A stretch of DNA of 64,000 bases from Longimicrobium terrae (GTDB lineage: Bacteria > Gemmatimonadota > Gemmatimonadetes > Longimicrobiales > Longimicrobiaceae): positions 62,001-126,000 of the forward strand of contig NZ_JACHIA010000009.1 of the NCBI RefSeq assembly GCF_014202995.1, in the 5' to 3' direction. Made by a program: the position numbers and the translations under genes. This document shows positions 43,192-52,414 of the stretch, one piece after another; the stretch's first letter is position 1, and every line of letters begins with the position of its first letter. The notes beneath the pieces are model-generated. The model was not told where the DNA came from. It saw only the letters and a list, made by a program, of their open reading frames with translations, and did not search any database.

Positions 43192-43706
43192 GCTCCCCCC
43201 TGATGGCTGAGGGCGTACACGTACGCCGCCAGTTCGCGGACCTGCGCGTCGTTGAAGTTGCCGCCACCCTTGGGCGGCATGGGCGCCGGGTGTTCCTTGG
43301 GGTTCGGCACGCCGACGTTGATGATGTTCACGATCTCGGGGTACTGCCCCGTGATGTTGATCCACGCCATGTCGTTCAGCGTGGGCGCCGCCGGGCTGCC
43401 GGTGCCGTTCTGGCCGTGGCAGCTGGCGCACACCGTGCCGAAGCTGGTCTGCCCCGCGTCCACCATGGCCTGGGTCACGCCGGCCGGCAGGTTCTTGGCC
43501 ACGATGGGCGTGGCCTTGGCGCCGATGGCGCTGGAACCGGGCACCACCTCGGGCGGATCCGGAAAGGCGTTCACCGGCGCGGCCGGGTCGCCGCGCCACG
43601 AGACGCGGTCATATCCGCCCTCTGCACCGGGTTTGCACCCGGCCAGCAGCGCCATCGCAAGCAGCAGAGCGGCCGGCCCGCGCCGGCCCCCGAACACGTA
43701 CGCCAT
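43188..43706 (-). CDS. Mono-heme cytochrome c lipoprotein
   Basis: A 172-residue exported protein with lipobox LLAGC (Cys24) and a class I cytochrome c domain. The heme-attachment motif is C93-A-S-C96-H97 in GTVCASCHGQNG. The probable axial Met is M143 in APMPPKGGG, and the C-terminal helix is AQVRELAAYVYALSHQ. It would carry electrons on the periplasmic face while anchored to the membrane by lipid. ATG at 43706. It lies 110 bases after SufE on the same strand and overlaps the next small membrane-protein gene, forming a short operon that ends in a strong terminator. Confidence 0.9.
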   Translation of the reverse strand: MAYVFGGRRGPAALLLAMALLAGCKPGAEGGYDRVSWRGDPAAPVNAFPDPPEVVPGSSAIGAKATPIVAKNLPAGVTQAMVDAGQTSFGTVCASCHGQNGTGSPAAPTLNDMAWINITGQYPEIVNIINVGVPNPKEHPAPMPPKGGGNFNDAQVRELAAYVYALSHQGGA

Positions 43707-43816
43707 CGTCGTTTGTCCTGGTCCTGTTCGTTCGGCGGCAGGGAAGTCCCTGCGCCACCGGGGAAAAAGAATCCCCCCGCCGCCCCTGCGCAAGAGGGAA
43801 ACCACTGATTCTGCGT

Positions 43817-44260
43817 TCACGACGCCGCGGCGCCCCGCGCGGCCCGCTTCAAACGCTCCACCATGGCCGTAAGGCCGGCCTCGCGCGCGCTCAGGCCAAT
43901 GCTCCCCATCACCTTGCGAACGAAGTCCTGGGGAATGTTCAAAACCGTCTCCGGCGGCTGGCCGTTCACCGCGTCAAAGATCATCGCCAGCAGGGCGCGG
44001 ATGGCCGCGCTCTCCCTGGGCACGTCGGCGTAGTAGTACATCTTTCCATCCACTACCTCCGGAAAGATGGCCACCGGCGTCTGGCACTCGTGCACGCGGT
44101 ACTGCGCCGGATCCAGCCCTTGAAGGCGCTCGGGAAGCGGCGGCAGCTTGTTGGCGTACTGCACCAGCGCCTGCCGCGTCATGTCGGGCGTGAGCGTGGC
44201 GAAGCGGCGCAGGATCTTTTCGATGGAGGGCGGGATCTGGCCCGGTGTGGCGTCCGTCAT
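43817..44260 (-). CDS. SufE family protein
   Basis: A 147-residue SufE-like protein. The reactive cysteine is C59 in YRVHECQTPVAIFPEV, matching the exposed loop Cys that accepts persulfide from SufS. Other family markers are PPLPERLQGLD, YYYADVPRESAAIRALLAMI and the C-terminal MGSIGLSAREAGLTAMVERL helix pair. It would stimulate the desulfurase and pass sulfur to iron-sulfur scaffold proteins in the cytoplasm. No suf operon is adjacent. ATG at 44260. The association with a cytochrome gene 110 bases downstream is noted but may be incidental. Confidence 0.88.
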   Translation of the reverse strand: MTDATPGQIPPSIEKILRRFATLTPDMTRQALVQYANKLPPLPERLQGLDPAQYRVHECQTPVAIFPEVVDGKMYYYADVPRESAAIRALLAMIFDAVNGQPPETVLNIPQDFVRKVMGSIGLSAREAGLTAMVERLKRAARGAAAS

Positions 44261-44616
44261 GGCGGTGCTCGTCCGTCCTGTCTTTCGGTGGATTTCAATC
44301 GTGAAAGATAACGTGTTGCGCCCCGTGCGGCGACGGCACGGCTCTTCGCGTCCGATGTTGCGGAACTGCCGTATCACACGGAGGTCACGGAGGATGCACG
44401 GAGGTCACGGAGGAGTCCCGCGCGGCATCCGCCTCCGGACACGGGGGTGAGGGATTGTGACAGGGATCGGGATCGGGGGATGAACGGCGGCGTTGTCATC
44501 CGGGGATGGACGGCGCGCGTGGACACGCTGTGCGAATCGTGGCGGGAGGTGCACGAGTTCTGCGGATCGTGTTATCCTCATCCCCCAAGGCACTCGCTCC
44601 CCTTCCCCGGAACGCC

Positions 44617-46284
44617 ATGCACAGACCCAGACTCCGGATCGCCCTTCTCGTCCTCGCCGCCGCCGCGGCGGGGTGTGATGACGGGCTTCCCACGAATCCC
44701 ACGGCGACTCTGCCCGACGCGGCCGGCCCCAGCGCGGCGGTGGAGGCGTACGCGGGACGCATCCGCATCGGCGTGGTGCCCGCGGCGTCTTCCGTAAAGG
44801 TGGGCGCGACCGGCGCCTACGAGGTGCGCGAAAAGGGGACGAACACGCTCCTCCTGTCCGGCGCCGCCAACGAGGTGGTCACCGTCACCCGCGGCACCGC
44901 CGCCGTTTCCGTCACCAGCCGCCGCCTTCAGGTGGTGTGCACGGCCAGCACCACGGACCGCGACCAGCGGCTGGCCGCCGGCACCGCGGCCGGCTTTCCC
45001 ACCGCGGCGGAGTTCGTGTCCACCGCCAGCTGCTGGCGCGTGTACGTAGGCGAGCGGCCGCTCCCCATCGACACCGCCGCCGAGCGCGTGTACAAGAACC
45101 AGGTGATCGCCGCGGGGCAGGCCACCTCCGCCGCCCTGTGGAAGACCGTCACGCTGTCGCAGAACCAGCCGCGCTACATCACCACGCGGACGAGCGGCGC
45201 GCAGGCGCTCTCCGTGGAGCCGCCTGTGGTGCGGCCGCTGAGCGGGCAGGTGCTCATCGCCGGCGCCACCTACCGTGGCACGGCCGAGGTGCGGCAGAAC
45301 TCCGCGGGAACGCTGGCGGGGATCAACGAGCTGCCCATGGAAGAGTATCTGTACGGCGTGGTGCCGCGCGAACTCGGCCCCGTGACGTACCCGGAGATCG
45401 AGGCGCAGAAGGCGCAGGCCGTGGCCGCGCGCACCTACGCGCACGCCAACCTGGGCAAGCACTGGAGCAACGGCTACGACATGGGCGCCACCGTGGCCGA
45501 CCAGGTGTACGGCGGCTACGCGGCGGAGCACCCCACCTCCAACAGCGCGGTGAACGCCACCGCCGGCATCGTGGCCACCTACGGCGGCGCGATGATCGAC
45601 GGGCTCTTCTACGCCACCAGCGGCGGACGCACGGCCAACAGCGAAGACGTGTTCAGCGCCACCGTGCCGTACCTGCGCGGCGTGTGGGACGCGCCCGCCG
45701 GCCAGGAGCTTTCGGGCACGACCGCGCTGCTGGCGGACCTTCGCAATCCGTCGTGGACGGGCGCGTACGGCGGGTTCCACAGCCTGCACCGGTGGAACTA
45801 TCGCTGGACCAACGCGCAGATCAGCTGCGTGGTCGGCGACTTCGCCAACAAGCCGGTCGGCAAGGTGAACGCCATCAACATCCTTGCCCGTTCCGCCACC
45901 GGCCGCGTGACGCAGATCGAGTACGTGACGGACGCGGGAACGTTCGTGGACAGCAAGACGGCCATCCGTTCGTCGCTGCAGTACATCAACAGTTCCGGCG
46001 TGCCCACGCTGCTCCCCAGCACGCTCTTCGTCGTCGAGCGCACGACGGACGCGGCGGGGGTGCAGACCGGGTTTGCCGTGTACGGCGGCGGCAACGGGCA
46101 CGGCGCGGGAATGGCGCAGACCGGCGCCGTGGGCATGGCGCGCGCGGGCCGCACGTACGACCAGATCCTCAAGGCGTACTACACGGGGATCGTGCTGGAG
46201 CAGAAGGTGGGAACGCGCCGCGACGGCGTGGCCCCGGCCACCACCAGCGGCACCACCGACCCGTACGACTGCACCAGCGCCTGA
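44617..46284 (+). CDS. SpoIID/LytB-domain lipoprotein
   Basis: A 555-residue lipoprotein (lipobox LAAAAAGC, Cys20). An N-terminal region of about 190 residues with two Cys-containing strands precedes the SpoIID domain. That domain shows INELPMEEYLYGVVPRELGP, the AQKAQAVAARTYAHANLGKH helix, DQVYGGYAAEHPTSNSAVNA, ATSGGRTANSEDVFSATVPY and, near the end, NGHGAGMAQTGAVGMARAG. SpoIID is a lytic transglycosylase that works on denuded glycan strands in sporulation, but related proteins occur in non-sporulating bacteria. ATG at 44617 gives a proper signal peptide. A strong terminator follows within 100 bases. Confidence 0.87.
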   Translation: MHRPRLRIALLVLAAAAAGCDDGLPTNPTATLPDAAGPSAAVEAYAGRIRIGVVPAASSVKVGATGAYEVREKGTNTLLLSGAANEVVTVTRGTAAVSVTSRRLQVVCTASTTDRDQRLAAGTAAGFPTAAEFVSTASCWRVYVGERPLPIDTAAERVYKNQVIAAGQATSAALWKTVTLSQNQPRYITTRTSGAQALSVEPPVVRPLSGQVLIAGATYRGTAEVRQNSAGTLAGINELPMEEYLYGVVPRELGPVTYPEIEAQKAQAVAARTYAHANLGKHWSNGYDMGATVADQVYGGYAAEHPTSNSAVNATAGIVATYGGAMIDGLFYATSGGRTANSEDVFSATVPYLRGVWDAPAGQELSGTTALLADLRNPSWTGAYGGFHSLHRWNYRWTNAQISCVVGDFANKPVGKVNAINILARSATGRVTQIEYVTDAGTFVDSKTAIRSSLQYINSSGVPTLLPSTLFVVERTTDAAGVQTGFAVYGGGNGHGAGMAQTGAVGMARAGRTYDQILKAYYTGIVLEQKVGTRRDGVAPATTSGTTDPYDCTSA

Positions 46285-46828
46285 CGCCCTCACCCCGCGT
46301 GCTGCGCACGACGACCCTCTCCCACGAACAGATGTGGGAGAGGGAGCACACACCAGATCGGCTGGATGGTTGATAACGGAGCGGCTCCTCAAACAGGTGA
46401 GGAGCCGCCCTATTTTCATCCACCGATCGCGATCGGTGATACGTTCAGCGCCGGTCCGCGCCGGTTTTCGCCTTTGGCGGGGGAAAATACCCCGGTTTGA
46501 TGCGGCGAAGGATCTGCCCGTCGCCGGCCTCGCAGGCCCCTCCCCCGGCCCCTCCCCGTGCAAACAGCCGCACGGAGAGGGGAGAACTCACACCTCAATC
46601 GCCTACGCGTGCAGTTGAAGCCCCGAACCGGACGCGCCAGCGGCCGGTGTCGGGGCTTTGCGCTGTTCGAGCGGCGGATTCATCCGCTCATGGATGTCGG
46701 GGCAACTCGCGAATCCCGTCGGCCGAACCAATGCCGCTGTTGCTGTTTGTGGTGCTGTGCCGTGCTGTTGCTATACTTTTGCTGTGCTGTTGTTGCGCCG
46801 TGCTGTCTATCGCCACCCCTCGAACGAA
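46285..46828. repeat. Repeat-rich spacer
   Basis: Contains an inverse-oriented copy of the CCCTCTCCCAC...GTGGGAGAGGG hairpin (46290-46348). It also holds a low-complexity CCCCTCCCCGGCCCCTCCC stretch (46535-46585) and the composite repeat (46612-46692, GAAGCCCCGAACCGGACGCG ... GAGCGGCGGATTCATCCGCT). A GTGCTGTTGCT-type repeat run lies at 46735-46800. No gene is supported. Confidence 0.65.
46381..46415 (+). terminator. Intrinsic terminator of the SpoIID-domain gene
   Basis: GCGGCTCCTCA and TGAGGAGCCGC form an 11-bp stem around AACAGG, then CCTATTTT; about 95 bases past the stop. Confidence 0.8.
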
Positions 46829-47368
46829 TCAGCGCCCCGCCTGCTCAGCGCCGTCGAGCGGATACACGTAGGCGGCAACGACCTCCCCGCCGGGCGTGGT
46901 GAAGTCGTGTTCGGGATCGCGGATGAAGCCCATCCGCTCGTACATGCTCCGCGCCACCGCCATCACGGGCCCCGTGTGCAGCCCCAGGTGCGAGGCCCCG
47001 CCCGCGCGCGCCCGGCGGATGCACTCCTCCACCAGCGCGCGCCCCACGCCCAGCCCGCGCGCCGCGTCCGACACGGCCAGCAGGCGCAGTTCCGGCCAGT
47101 GGACGGCGGCGGCCAAGTCGCCGTACGCGCTCGCCGCCGGCGGAAAGATCATCACGCTCCCCAGCACTTCATCCCCGCGCTCGGCCACGATGTGCTGCAC
47201 GGCGGGATCATCGTTCGCCAGCGCCGCCAGCAACGCACCGCGCAGCACGCGCCACTCGTCCGCGGGCATGACGGCGGCGTACTGCTCGTACGCATCCATG
47301 GTGACGCGGTGCATGGCTACGCGGTCCGCCTGGCCGGCGTCACGCAGGCGCAGTTCCGTATCCGCCAT
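46829..47368 (-). CDS. GNAT-family N-acetyltransferase
   Basis: A 179-residue GNAT protein. The fold order is visible: LRDAGQADRVAMHRVTMDAY, then VAERGDEVLGSVMIFP. The core motif A with the acetyl-CoA-binding loop is LRLLAVSDAARGLGVGRALV (Q/RxxGxG/A equivalent RGLGVGRA). Next come HLGLHTGPVMAVARSMYERM and GFIRDPEHDF. Substrate unknown. ATG at 47368 overlaps the stop of the GST gene by one base (TGATG), so the two are translated together. Confidence 0.88.
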   Translation of the reverse strand: MADTELRLRDAGQADRVAMHRVTMDAYEQYAAVMPADEWRVLRGALLAALANDDPAVQHIVAERGDEVLGSVMIFPPAASAYGDLAAAVHWPELRLLAVSDAARGLGVGRALVEECIRRARAGGASHLGLHTGPVMAVARSMYERMGFIRDPEHDFTTPGGEVVAAYVYPLDGAEQAGR

Positions 47369-48324
47369 CAGCCCAGCGCCTCCCGCCCATGCGGCTCCGT
47401 CCAGTCGATGACCGGACCCTTGGGCACGATGCGCGTGGGGTTGATCTGGTCGTGCGTCATGTAATAGTGCCGCTTGATGTGGTCCTCATTCACCGTTTCG
47501 CCAAAGCCGGGGCGCTGGTACAGGTCGCGGGCGTACGCCCAGAGGCTGGGATAGTCCACCAGGCGGCGCAGGTTGCACTTGAAGTGGCCCACGTACACCA
47601 TGTCGAAGCGCACCAGTGTCGTGAAAAGACGGATATCCGCCTCGGTCAACTGATCGCCCACGAGGTAGCGCTGTCGGGAAAGGCGGTCCTCCAGCCAGTC
47701 CAGCCGGGTGAACAGCTGGTCCACCGCCGCCTCGTACGCCTCCTGCGCGGTGGCGAACCCGGCGCGGTACACGCCGTTGTTCACGTCGCGATACACGATC
47801 TCGTTGATCTCGTCGATCTCGGACCGCAGCGCCTGGGGATACAGATCCGGCGCGCCCGGCTTGTGGAACGCGCCGAACTGCGTCTCCATGTCGATGGTGA
47901 TGTCGGGATAGTTGTTGGTCACCAGCTTTCCCGTCACCCGGTCCCACAGCACGGGCACGGTATACCGGCCGGTAAAGGTGGGATCGGTCTGCAGGTACGC
48001 CTCTGACAGAAACTGGAAGCCGTTCACCGGGTCCGGCCCGTGCCCGTTCCCCTCACGAAAGGCCCAGCCCCGCTCGTCGCGGATGGGGTCCACCGCCGAC
48101 ATGCTGATCACATCCTCCAGCCCCAGCAGCTTGCGCACGATGATGGCGCGGTGCGCCCACGGGCAGGCGTAGCACACGTACAGGTGATAGCGCCCGGCCT
48201 CCGCGGGAAAGCCGGAGGAGCCGTCCGCGGTGATGCGGCCGCGGATGTTGTAGGGCTGGCGGACGAATCCGCCGTCCTTGCCGGCCTCCGCCGGAAACTG
48301 CGCCTTGGAAGTCAGGTCGCTCAC
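47368..48324 (-). CDS. Xi-class glutathione transferase, glutathionyl-hydroquinone reductase-like
   Basis: A 318-residue Xi-class GST resembling YqjG/ECM4. The catalytic C54 sits in YACPWAHRAIIVRKLLGL. NYPDITIDMETQFG, EINEIVYRDVNNGVYRAGF, LVGDQLTEADIRLFTTLVRF and FKCNLRRLVDYPSLWAYAR follow the family order. These enzymes use glutathione to reduce glutathionyl-hydroquinones, with substrate-quinone release. GTG at 48324 is chosen since it starts at the family N-terminus (VSDLTSKAQF); the open frame extends further upstream. It is the first gene of a two-gene unit with the acetyltransferase. Confidence 0.85.
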   Translation of the reverse strand: MSDLTSKAQFPAEAGKDGGFVRQPYNIRGRITADGSSGFPAEAGRYHLYVCYACPWAHRAIIVRKLLGLEDVISMSAVDPIRDERGWAFREGNGHGPDPVNGFQFLSEAYLQTDPTFTGRYTVPVLWDRVTGKLVTNNYPDITIDMETQFGAFHKPGAPDLYPQALRSEIDEINEIVYRDVNNGVYRAGFATAQEAYEAAVDQLFTRLDWLEDRLSRQRYLVGDQLTEADIRLFTTLVRFDMVYVGHFKCNLRRLVDYPSLWAYARDLYQRPGFGETVNEDHIKRHYYMTHDQINPTRIVPKGPVIDWTEPHGREALG

Positions 48325-48796
48325 GGGATCTGCGATCGTCTGGATGGATGGGGCGCTGCCGGAGCGCCTCCGCTGCCGCAGGGCCGTAGCAAGTGCCGCG
48401 CTCACGCAGTCTTGATCGCCCTGCACCCGCCGTCAGACGTGGAGATCATCGAGCTTTGTGAACCGATGCGGCGTGGGGCCCCTCTCCACGCAAGCAGCCG
48501 CACGGAGGAGGGGAGAACGGCGGATTCGTGTGCTCCGGAGAGTTTGGCGCGGCGGCGGGCACCCCTCTCCCCCCGGCCCCCTCTCCCGCAAGCGGGAGAG
48601 GGGGAGACCTCAGCGCGGTGGCGGATTTCCGCGTGTGGCAGAGCGTGTCACGCGCTCATGAGATGAGGCTGATTGTGTGCCCGGCGCCGCGCGAGATACA
48701 TTGCCGCGGTCACCGCACGGTGGCACGAGGAGCGCCCCCGCTGGCCGAAATTCAACCATCCGCCCGCCATACCGAATGCGAAACGCTGACACGCAG
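48325..48796. other. Spacer with GC-rich low-complexity repeats
   Basis: No gene is supported. A CCCCTCTCCCCCCGGCCCC ... CGCAAGCGGGAGAGGGGGAG element lies at 48560-48606, and CCTCTCCACGCAAGCAGCCG at about 48481-48500. The rest shows nothing I can support. Confidence 0.5.
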
Positions 48797-49237
48797 ATGC
48801 TGGCCGCGAGCACCCGCCGCGCGATGATCGCCGCGTGCATGGGCGTGGCCCTCGCGAGCGCGGGCTGCGCGGGAGCCATCCCCGTCCGCCCGGCGGATGC
48901 CGGGCCGGGCGCACAGCGGGACGCGGTCGGCGGCGCGTACGTGCTGGCGGATGTGGACGGGCGGCCGCTCCCCGCGCGCGGCCGGGGGGAGAACAACGTG
49001 ATGCTGCACGCCGGAACGCTCGCGCTCACCCCGCCCGATGCCGCCGTGCTCACGATCTCCGCGCAGAGCGCGGACGCGCCGGAGCCGCGGGAGCACACGG
49101 TCCCGGGCACCTGGCGCCTGCGCGGCGACTCGCTGATGGTGAACTTCGGCGAGGGCACGATGCGCGGCATCGCGGTGGGCAGCGTCCTGCGCCTCACCGC
49201 CTCCGACAACAGCGTCATCACCTTCCGCCGCCGCTGA
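48797..49237 (+). CDS. Small META-like lipoprotein (146 aa)
   Basis: A 146-residue exported lipoprotein: signal MIAACMGVALASAGC with Cys near residue 23. A beta-rich domain follows (GGAYVLADVDGRPLPARGRG, HAGTLALTPPDAAVLTI, PGTWRLRGDSLMVNFGEG, GSVLRLTASDNSVITFRRR). The repeating short strands with a Trp-Arg-Leu centre look like META/heat-shock-HslJ-like or lipocalin-like small barrels; this is only fold-level inference. The ATG at 48797 is used; ATG at 48776 is an in-frame alternative. No partner genes are in the same direction nearby. Confidence 0.65.
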   Translation: MLAASTRRAMIAACMGVALASAGCAGAIPVRPADAGPGAQRDAVGGAYVLADVDGRPLPARGRGENNVMLHAGTLALTPPDAAVLTISAQSADAPEPREHTVPGTWRLRGDSLMVNFGEGTMRGIAVGSVLRLTASDNSVITFRRR

Positions 49238-49487
49238 ACCCGCGCAACGCCCCGGAGGTGACGCTTCGGGCGATCCAAACCCGCGAAACATTCCCGGGAA
49301 TACCTCACCGCCGCGGACGGTGCGCCGCGGCTGGCGATCCTGGACGCAGTTGAAGCCCCGAACGGCGCCTGTGGGCGCCGTTCGGGGCTTTGCGCTGTTT
49401 GAGCGGCGGATTCATCCGCTCAGGACAACCTGGGGACGGACCAGACCTCGCTTGCGACGCGAGGTCGTCAGAGGCCGAAAAACGAAA
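49238..49487. repeat. Spacer with composite repeat
   Basis: The composite repeat occupies 49348-49427 (GAAGCCCCGAACGGCGCCTG ... GCGCCGTTCGGGGCTTTGC, then TTGAGCGGCGGATTCATCCG), forming a long near-perfect hairpin. No gene is supported. Confidence 0.7.
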
Positions 49488-49513
49488 GCGGGCCCGGATC
49501 GCTCCGGGCCCGC
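49488..49513 (-). terminator. Intrinsic terminator of the MlaEFD-like operon
   Basis: GCGGGCCCGGA and TCCGGGCCCGC form an 11-bp stem around TCGC. On the minus strand it is followed by TTTCGTTTTTC. Confidence 0.85.
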
Positions 49514-49547
49514 CCTCATTCCATCCATCCAACCGCTCAACCGCGGA

Positions 49548-50528
49548 TCAGAACACCCGCACGTTGATGTAGCGCCGCGGGTTGGCCTTGATGTCCGCCG
49601 TCAGCTCGTTCAGGCTGGTGACGGCCGCGTTCAGGTTGGTGTACAGCTGGTCATCCTGCGTCAGCTTGCCCAGCGTGCCCTCGCCGCGGTCAATGCGCCC
49701 CGAAAAGCTGGCCATGCTCTGCGCCGCCGCCTGCAGCGACCCCGAAGCCGCGTCCAGCTTGATGCTGAGCGAATCCGTGCGCGCGATCGCCCGCGCCAGC
49801 TCCGGCTGCGACGCCGTGGCCTGAACGCTGCGCGCCGTGCCCTCGATGCCGCGCGCCGCCGACTGCAGGCTGGTGGTCAGCTGCGTCAGCTGCACCCTCT
49901 GCTCCGCCGCCAGCAGCGTCAGCTGCTTGAGCAGGGCCTGCATGTCCTGCGCGCTTCCGCCCACCGCGTTGATGGTCTGGTCGCTCAGCAGCCGCTGCGC
50001 CCGCAGCAGCACGCTGTCGCCCTTGGCGGCGATGCTCTCGGCCGACTGCGACAGGGTGGGCTGGTCTACATTGGGGAGCACCGCGCCGTCCGGCACCCGC
50101 TCGCGCGACGTGCCCGGCTCCACCACCGCCACCATGCTCTGCAGCAGCCCGCCGCTCACGATGGAGATCTTGGAGTCCGCCGGAACCATGAACTCCTTTT
50201 CCATCTCCATCGCCACCCGCACCCCGTTGGTCCCGATCTCGAAGTCGCGGATGCGGCCGATGTTGACGCCCTTCATGCGCACCGGGTCGCCCTTGCGGAT
50301 GCCGCCGGCGTCCTGGACCATCGTGTACACGTGGTAGCGGCCGCGGAAGGTGCCCGGGTCCGTCAGCGCGAACAGCGAGGTCAGCAGGGCCAGCAGGCCC
50401 AGCACCACGAAGAGTCCCACGTGAATTTCACGACGGGGTGCGCGGATGGGAGCCATGGCCCGCAGGTCCTCCTGAGAAAGTCGGTTGGCGGGCGCGGTGG
50501 GCGCCTTGCCGTCAGCACGCTGAATCAT
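49548..50528 (-). CDS. MlaD/MCE-family lipid-transport protein
   Basis: A 326-residue inner-membrane MCE protein. One N-terminal membrane helix (HVGLFVVLGLLALLTSLFAL) is followed by the MCE domain with the signature DAGGIRKGDPVRMKGVNIGR. The VSGGLLQSMVAVVEPG beta segment and a long helical C-terminal part (150-310; e.g. LLKQLTLLAAEQRVQLTQLT) could form a tube or coiled assembly. MCE proteins ring-assemble in the periplasm and carry phospholipids between membranes. The ATG at 50528 overlaps the ATPase stop (ATGA), marking a tight operon of permease, ATPase and this protein; no MlaC-like periplasmic carrier or MlaB is next to them. Confidence 0.9.
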   Translation of the reverse strand: MIQRADGKAPTAPANRLSQEDLRAMAPIRAPRREIHVGLFVVLGLLALLTSLFALTDPGTFRGRYHVYTMVQDAGGIRKGDPVRMKGVNIGRIRDFEIGTNGVRVAMEMEKEFMVPADSKISIVSGGLLQSMVAVVEPGTSRERVPDGAVLPNVDQPTLSQSAESIAAKGDSVLLRAQRLLSDQTINAVGGSAQDMQALLKQLTLLAAEQRVQLTQLTTSLQSAARGIEGTARSVQATASQPELARAIARTDSLSIKLDAASGSLQAAAQSMASFSGRIDRGEGTLGKLTQDDQLYTNLNAAVTSLNELTADIKANPRRYINVRVF

Positions 50529-51301
50529 ACTGGCTCCAGCAGGTCATCAGTATCAGGAACGTCGCGCTCCAGAAAGGCCCGGACCAGCGCGTCGGTACTG
50601 TTTCGGAACTCGTCGGCCGTCCCCACGAAGCGGATGCGGCCGTGGTCCAGCATGGCCACCCGGTCGGAAATGGGCAGCGTTCCCTCGATGTCGTGCGTCA
50701 CGATGATGCTGGTGACGCCCAGTTCGGTGCTCAGCTGGTCAATCAGCCGGTGCACCACCGTGCCGTTCACCGGGTCCAGCCCCGTCACCGGCTCGTCGTA
50801 CAGCAGGATCTCCGGCCGGCCCACGATGGCCCGCGCGATCCCCACCCGCTTGCGCATGCCGCCGGAAAGCTCCGACGGCAGCTTGCTGAGCACCTTGCGC
50901 GGCGTAAGGTTCACCAGCTCCAGCGCCTCGGCCACCTTGGCCAGCAGCGCCTTGGTGCCCAGCTCCTTCTGCTCCTCGTCGCTCAACCCCTGCGCCACGT
51001 TCTCGAACACTGACATGCTGTCGAACAGCGCGGCGTTCTGAAACACGTAGCCCACCTTCTTGCGGATGCGGGCCAGCTGCCGCCGGTCGGCCCGCACCAC
51101 CGACTGCCCGTCGATCACCACGTCGCCCGCGTCGGGGACGATCAGGCCGATGGTGTTCTTGAGCAGCACGCTCTTGCCCGTGCCGCTGTGCCCCACCACC
51201 GAGATCGTTTCGCCCCGCCCCACGTCCAGCGTGACGCCCGCCAGCACCGGGTGGTCGAACGCCTTGTACAGGTCGATGTACTCCACCATCACGTCGTTCA
51301 C
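50525..51301 (-). CDS. MlaF-type ABC transporter ATP-binding protein
   Basis: A 258-residue ABC ATPase. The Walker A is VVGHSGTGKSVLLKNTIGL, the Q-loop region GYVFQNAALFDSMSVFENVA, the signature LSGGMRKRVGIARAI, the Walker B ILLYDEPVTGLDPV and the switch His in VTHDIEG. LSGGMRKR and GLDPVN are typical of MlaF. The C-terminal IRFVGTADEFRNS and FLERDVPDTDDLL follow. It would power lipid transport through the adjacent permease. GTG at 51301 follows GGGAGG by seven bases. The next gene upstream ends 12 bases earlier. Confidence 0.93.
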   Translation of the reverse strand: MNDVMVEYIDLYKAFDHPVLAGVTLDVGRGETISVVGHSGTGKSVLLKNTIGLIVPDAGDVVIDGQSVVRADRRQLARIRKKVGYVFQNAALFDSMSVFENVAQGLSDEEQKELGTKALLAKVAEALELVNLTPRKVLSKLPSELSGGMRKRVGIARAIVGRPEILLYDEPVTGLDPVNGTVVHRLIDQLSTELGVTSIIVTHDIEGTLPISDRVAMLDHGRIRFVGTADEFRNSTDALVRAFLERDVPDTDDLLEPV

Positions 51302-51312
51302 GCGGCGCCTCC

Positions 51313-52173
51313 CTAGTTCAGCAGCAGCGGCGGGAACATCGCGTCCAGAATCAGGACGCCCAGCGTCATCGTGACCACGGCGGCGGTGGTGTACTTGCCC
51401 ACCCCTTCGGCGCCGCCCCGCGTGGCCAGCCCCATGTGGCTGGCCACCAGCGGAATGATGAAGCCGAAGCTCACCGCCTTGGCCAGCGAGTAGAACATGT
51501 CCCAGTTGTGCCAGAACAGCCCGGCGCCGTAAAAGAACGACTGCCGCCCCAGCCCCAGCGTGAACTGCGCCGACAGCATTCCCGTCAGCAGCCCCGTGCC
51601 GTTGGCGATGGCCACCAGGATGGGCACCGAGATGATCCCCGCCACGATGCGCGGCGCCACCAGCGTGCGGATGGGGTCGCGGCCCAGCGAGTACAGCGCG
51701 TCGATCTGCTCCGACACCCGCATGGTCCCCAGCTCGGCGGTGATGCGCGCGCCCACCCGGCCAATGAGCACCACCGCCGTCAGCACCGGCCCCAGCTCCA
51801 GGATGATGGTGCTGGCCACGATGCTGCCCACGTAGTACAGCGGCACGTTGCCGGTGAACTGGTATCCGCCCTGCTGCGACGTCACCACCCCGGCCAGCCC
51901 GCCCGTCACCAGCACGATGGGAATGGAGCCGATCCCCATCCAGTACACCTGCGTGGCCACTTCGCTGAGCGGAATGCGGCCGGTGAACAGGTACACCAGC
52001 GTCCGCCAGAACAGGGTGGCCATCCCTCCCGCGTGCTCCAGCAGGCGCTCGGCGGCGCGGCCCGCGGCGGCCAGGCGGCGCTCGGCCCAGCCCACCGGGG
52101 CGGGCACCCTGCGCGCGGAAGGGGGAGAAACGGGGCTGCCCGCCGGAGCGGGCTGCTCGCGCGTCGTCTGCAT
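51313..52173 (-). CDS. MlaE-type ABC transporter permease
   Basis: A 286-residue MlaE permease. After a Pro/Ala-rich N-terminus it shows the MlaE core: GLAGVVTSQQGGYQF, the ELGPVLTAVVLIGRVGARIT conserved box, ELGTMRVSEQIDALYSLG, APRIVAGIISVPILVAIANG and late spans SFGFIIPLVASHMGLATRGG and LGVLILDAMFPPLLL. The pattern EQIDAL is the cytoplasmic coupling helix that contacts the ATPase. ATG at 52173. It is the first gene of the operon; 241 bases separate it from the RND pump gene. Confidence 0.92.
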   Translation of the reverse strand: MQTTREQPAPAGSPVSPPSARRVPAPVGWAERRLAAAGRAAERLLEHAGGMATLFWRTLVYLFTGRIPLSEVATQVYWMGIGSIPIVLVTGGLAGVVTSQQGGYQFTGNVPLYYVGSIVASTIILELGPVLTAVVLIGRVGARITAELGTMRVSEQIDALYSLGRDPIRTLVAPRIVAGIISVPILVAIANGTGLLTGMLSAQFTLGLGRQSFFYGAGLFWHNWDMFYSLAKAVSFGFIIPLVASHMGLATRGGAEGVGKYTTAAVVTMTLGVLILDAMFPPLLLN

Positions 52174-52414
52174 GCGACCTCGAAAAGAAAGAAGCGCCGG
52201 CCCGGTGATCCGGGTCCGGTCGCGTGCCTCCCCGCCCGGGGAGACGTGCTGATACACCGCACCACGCACTCGGTTCACGCTTTCGCGTTCCCGCCCGGGA
52301 ACGCGCAAACCGCTCTGCACCATCCACATACGCGGGTTTCGGGCCCGCCGCATCCGTCCCCCAACGGGTCCGCGCGCCTCCCGGAGTGCGGAAGCGCGCG
52401 GAGGGCCGGCCGGG

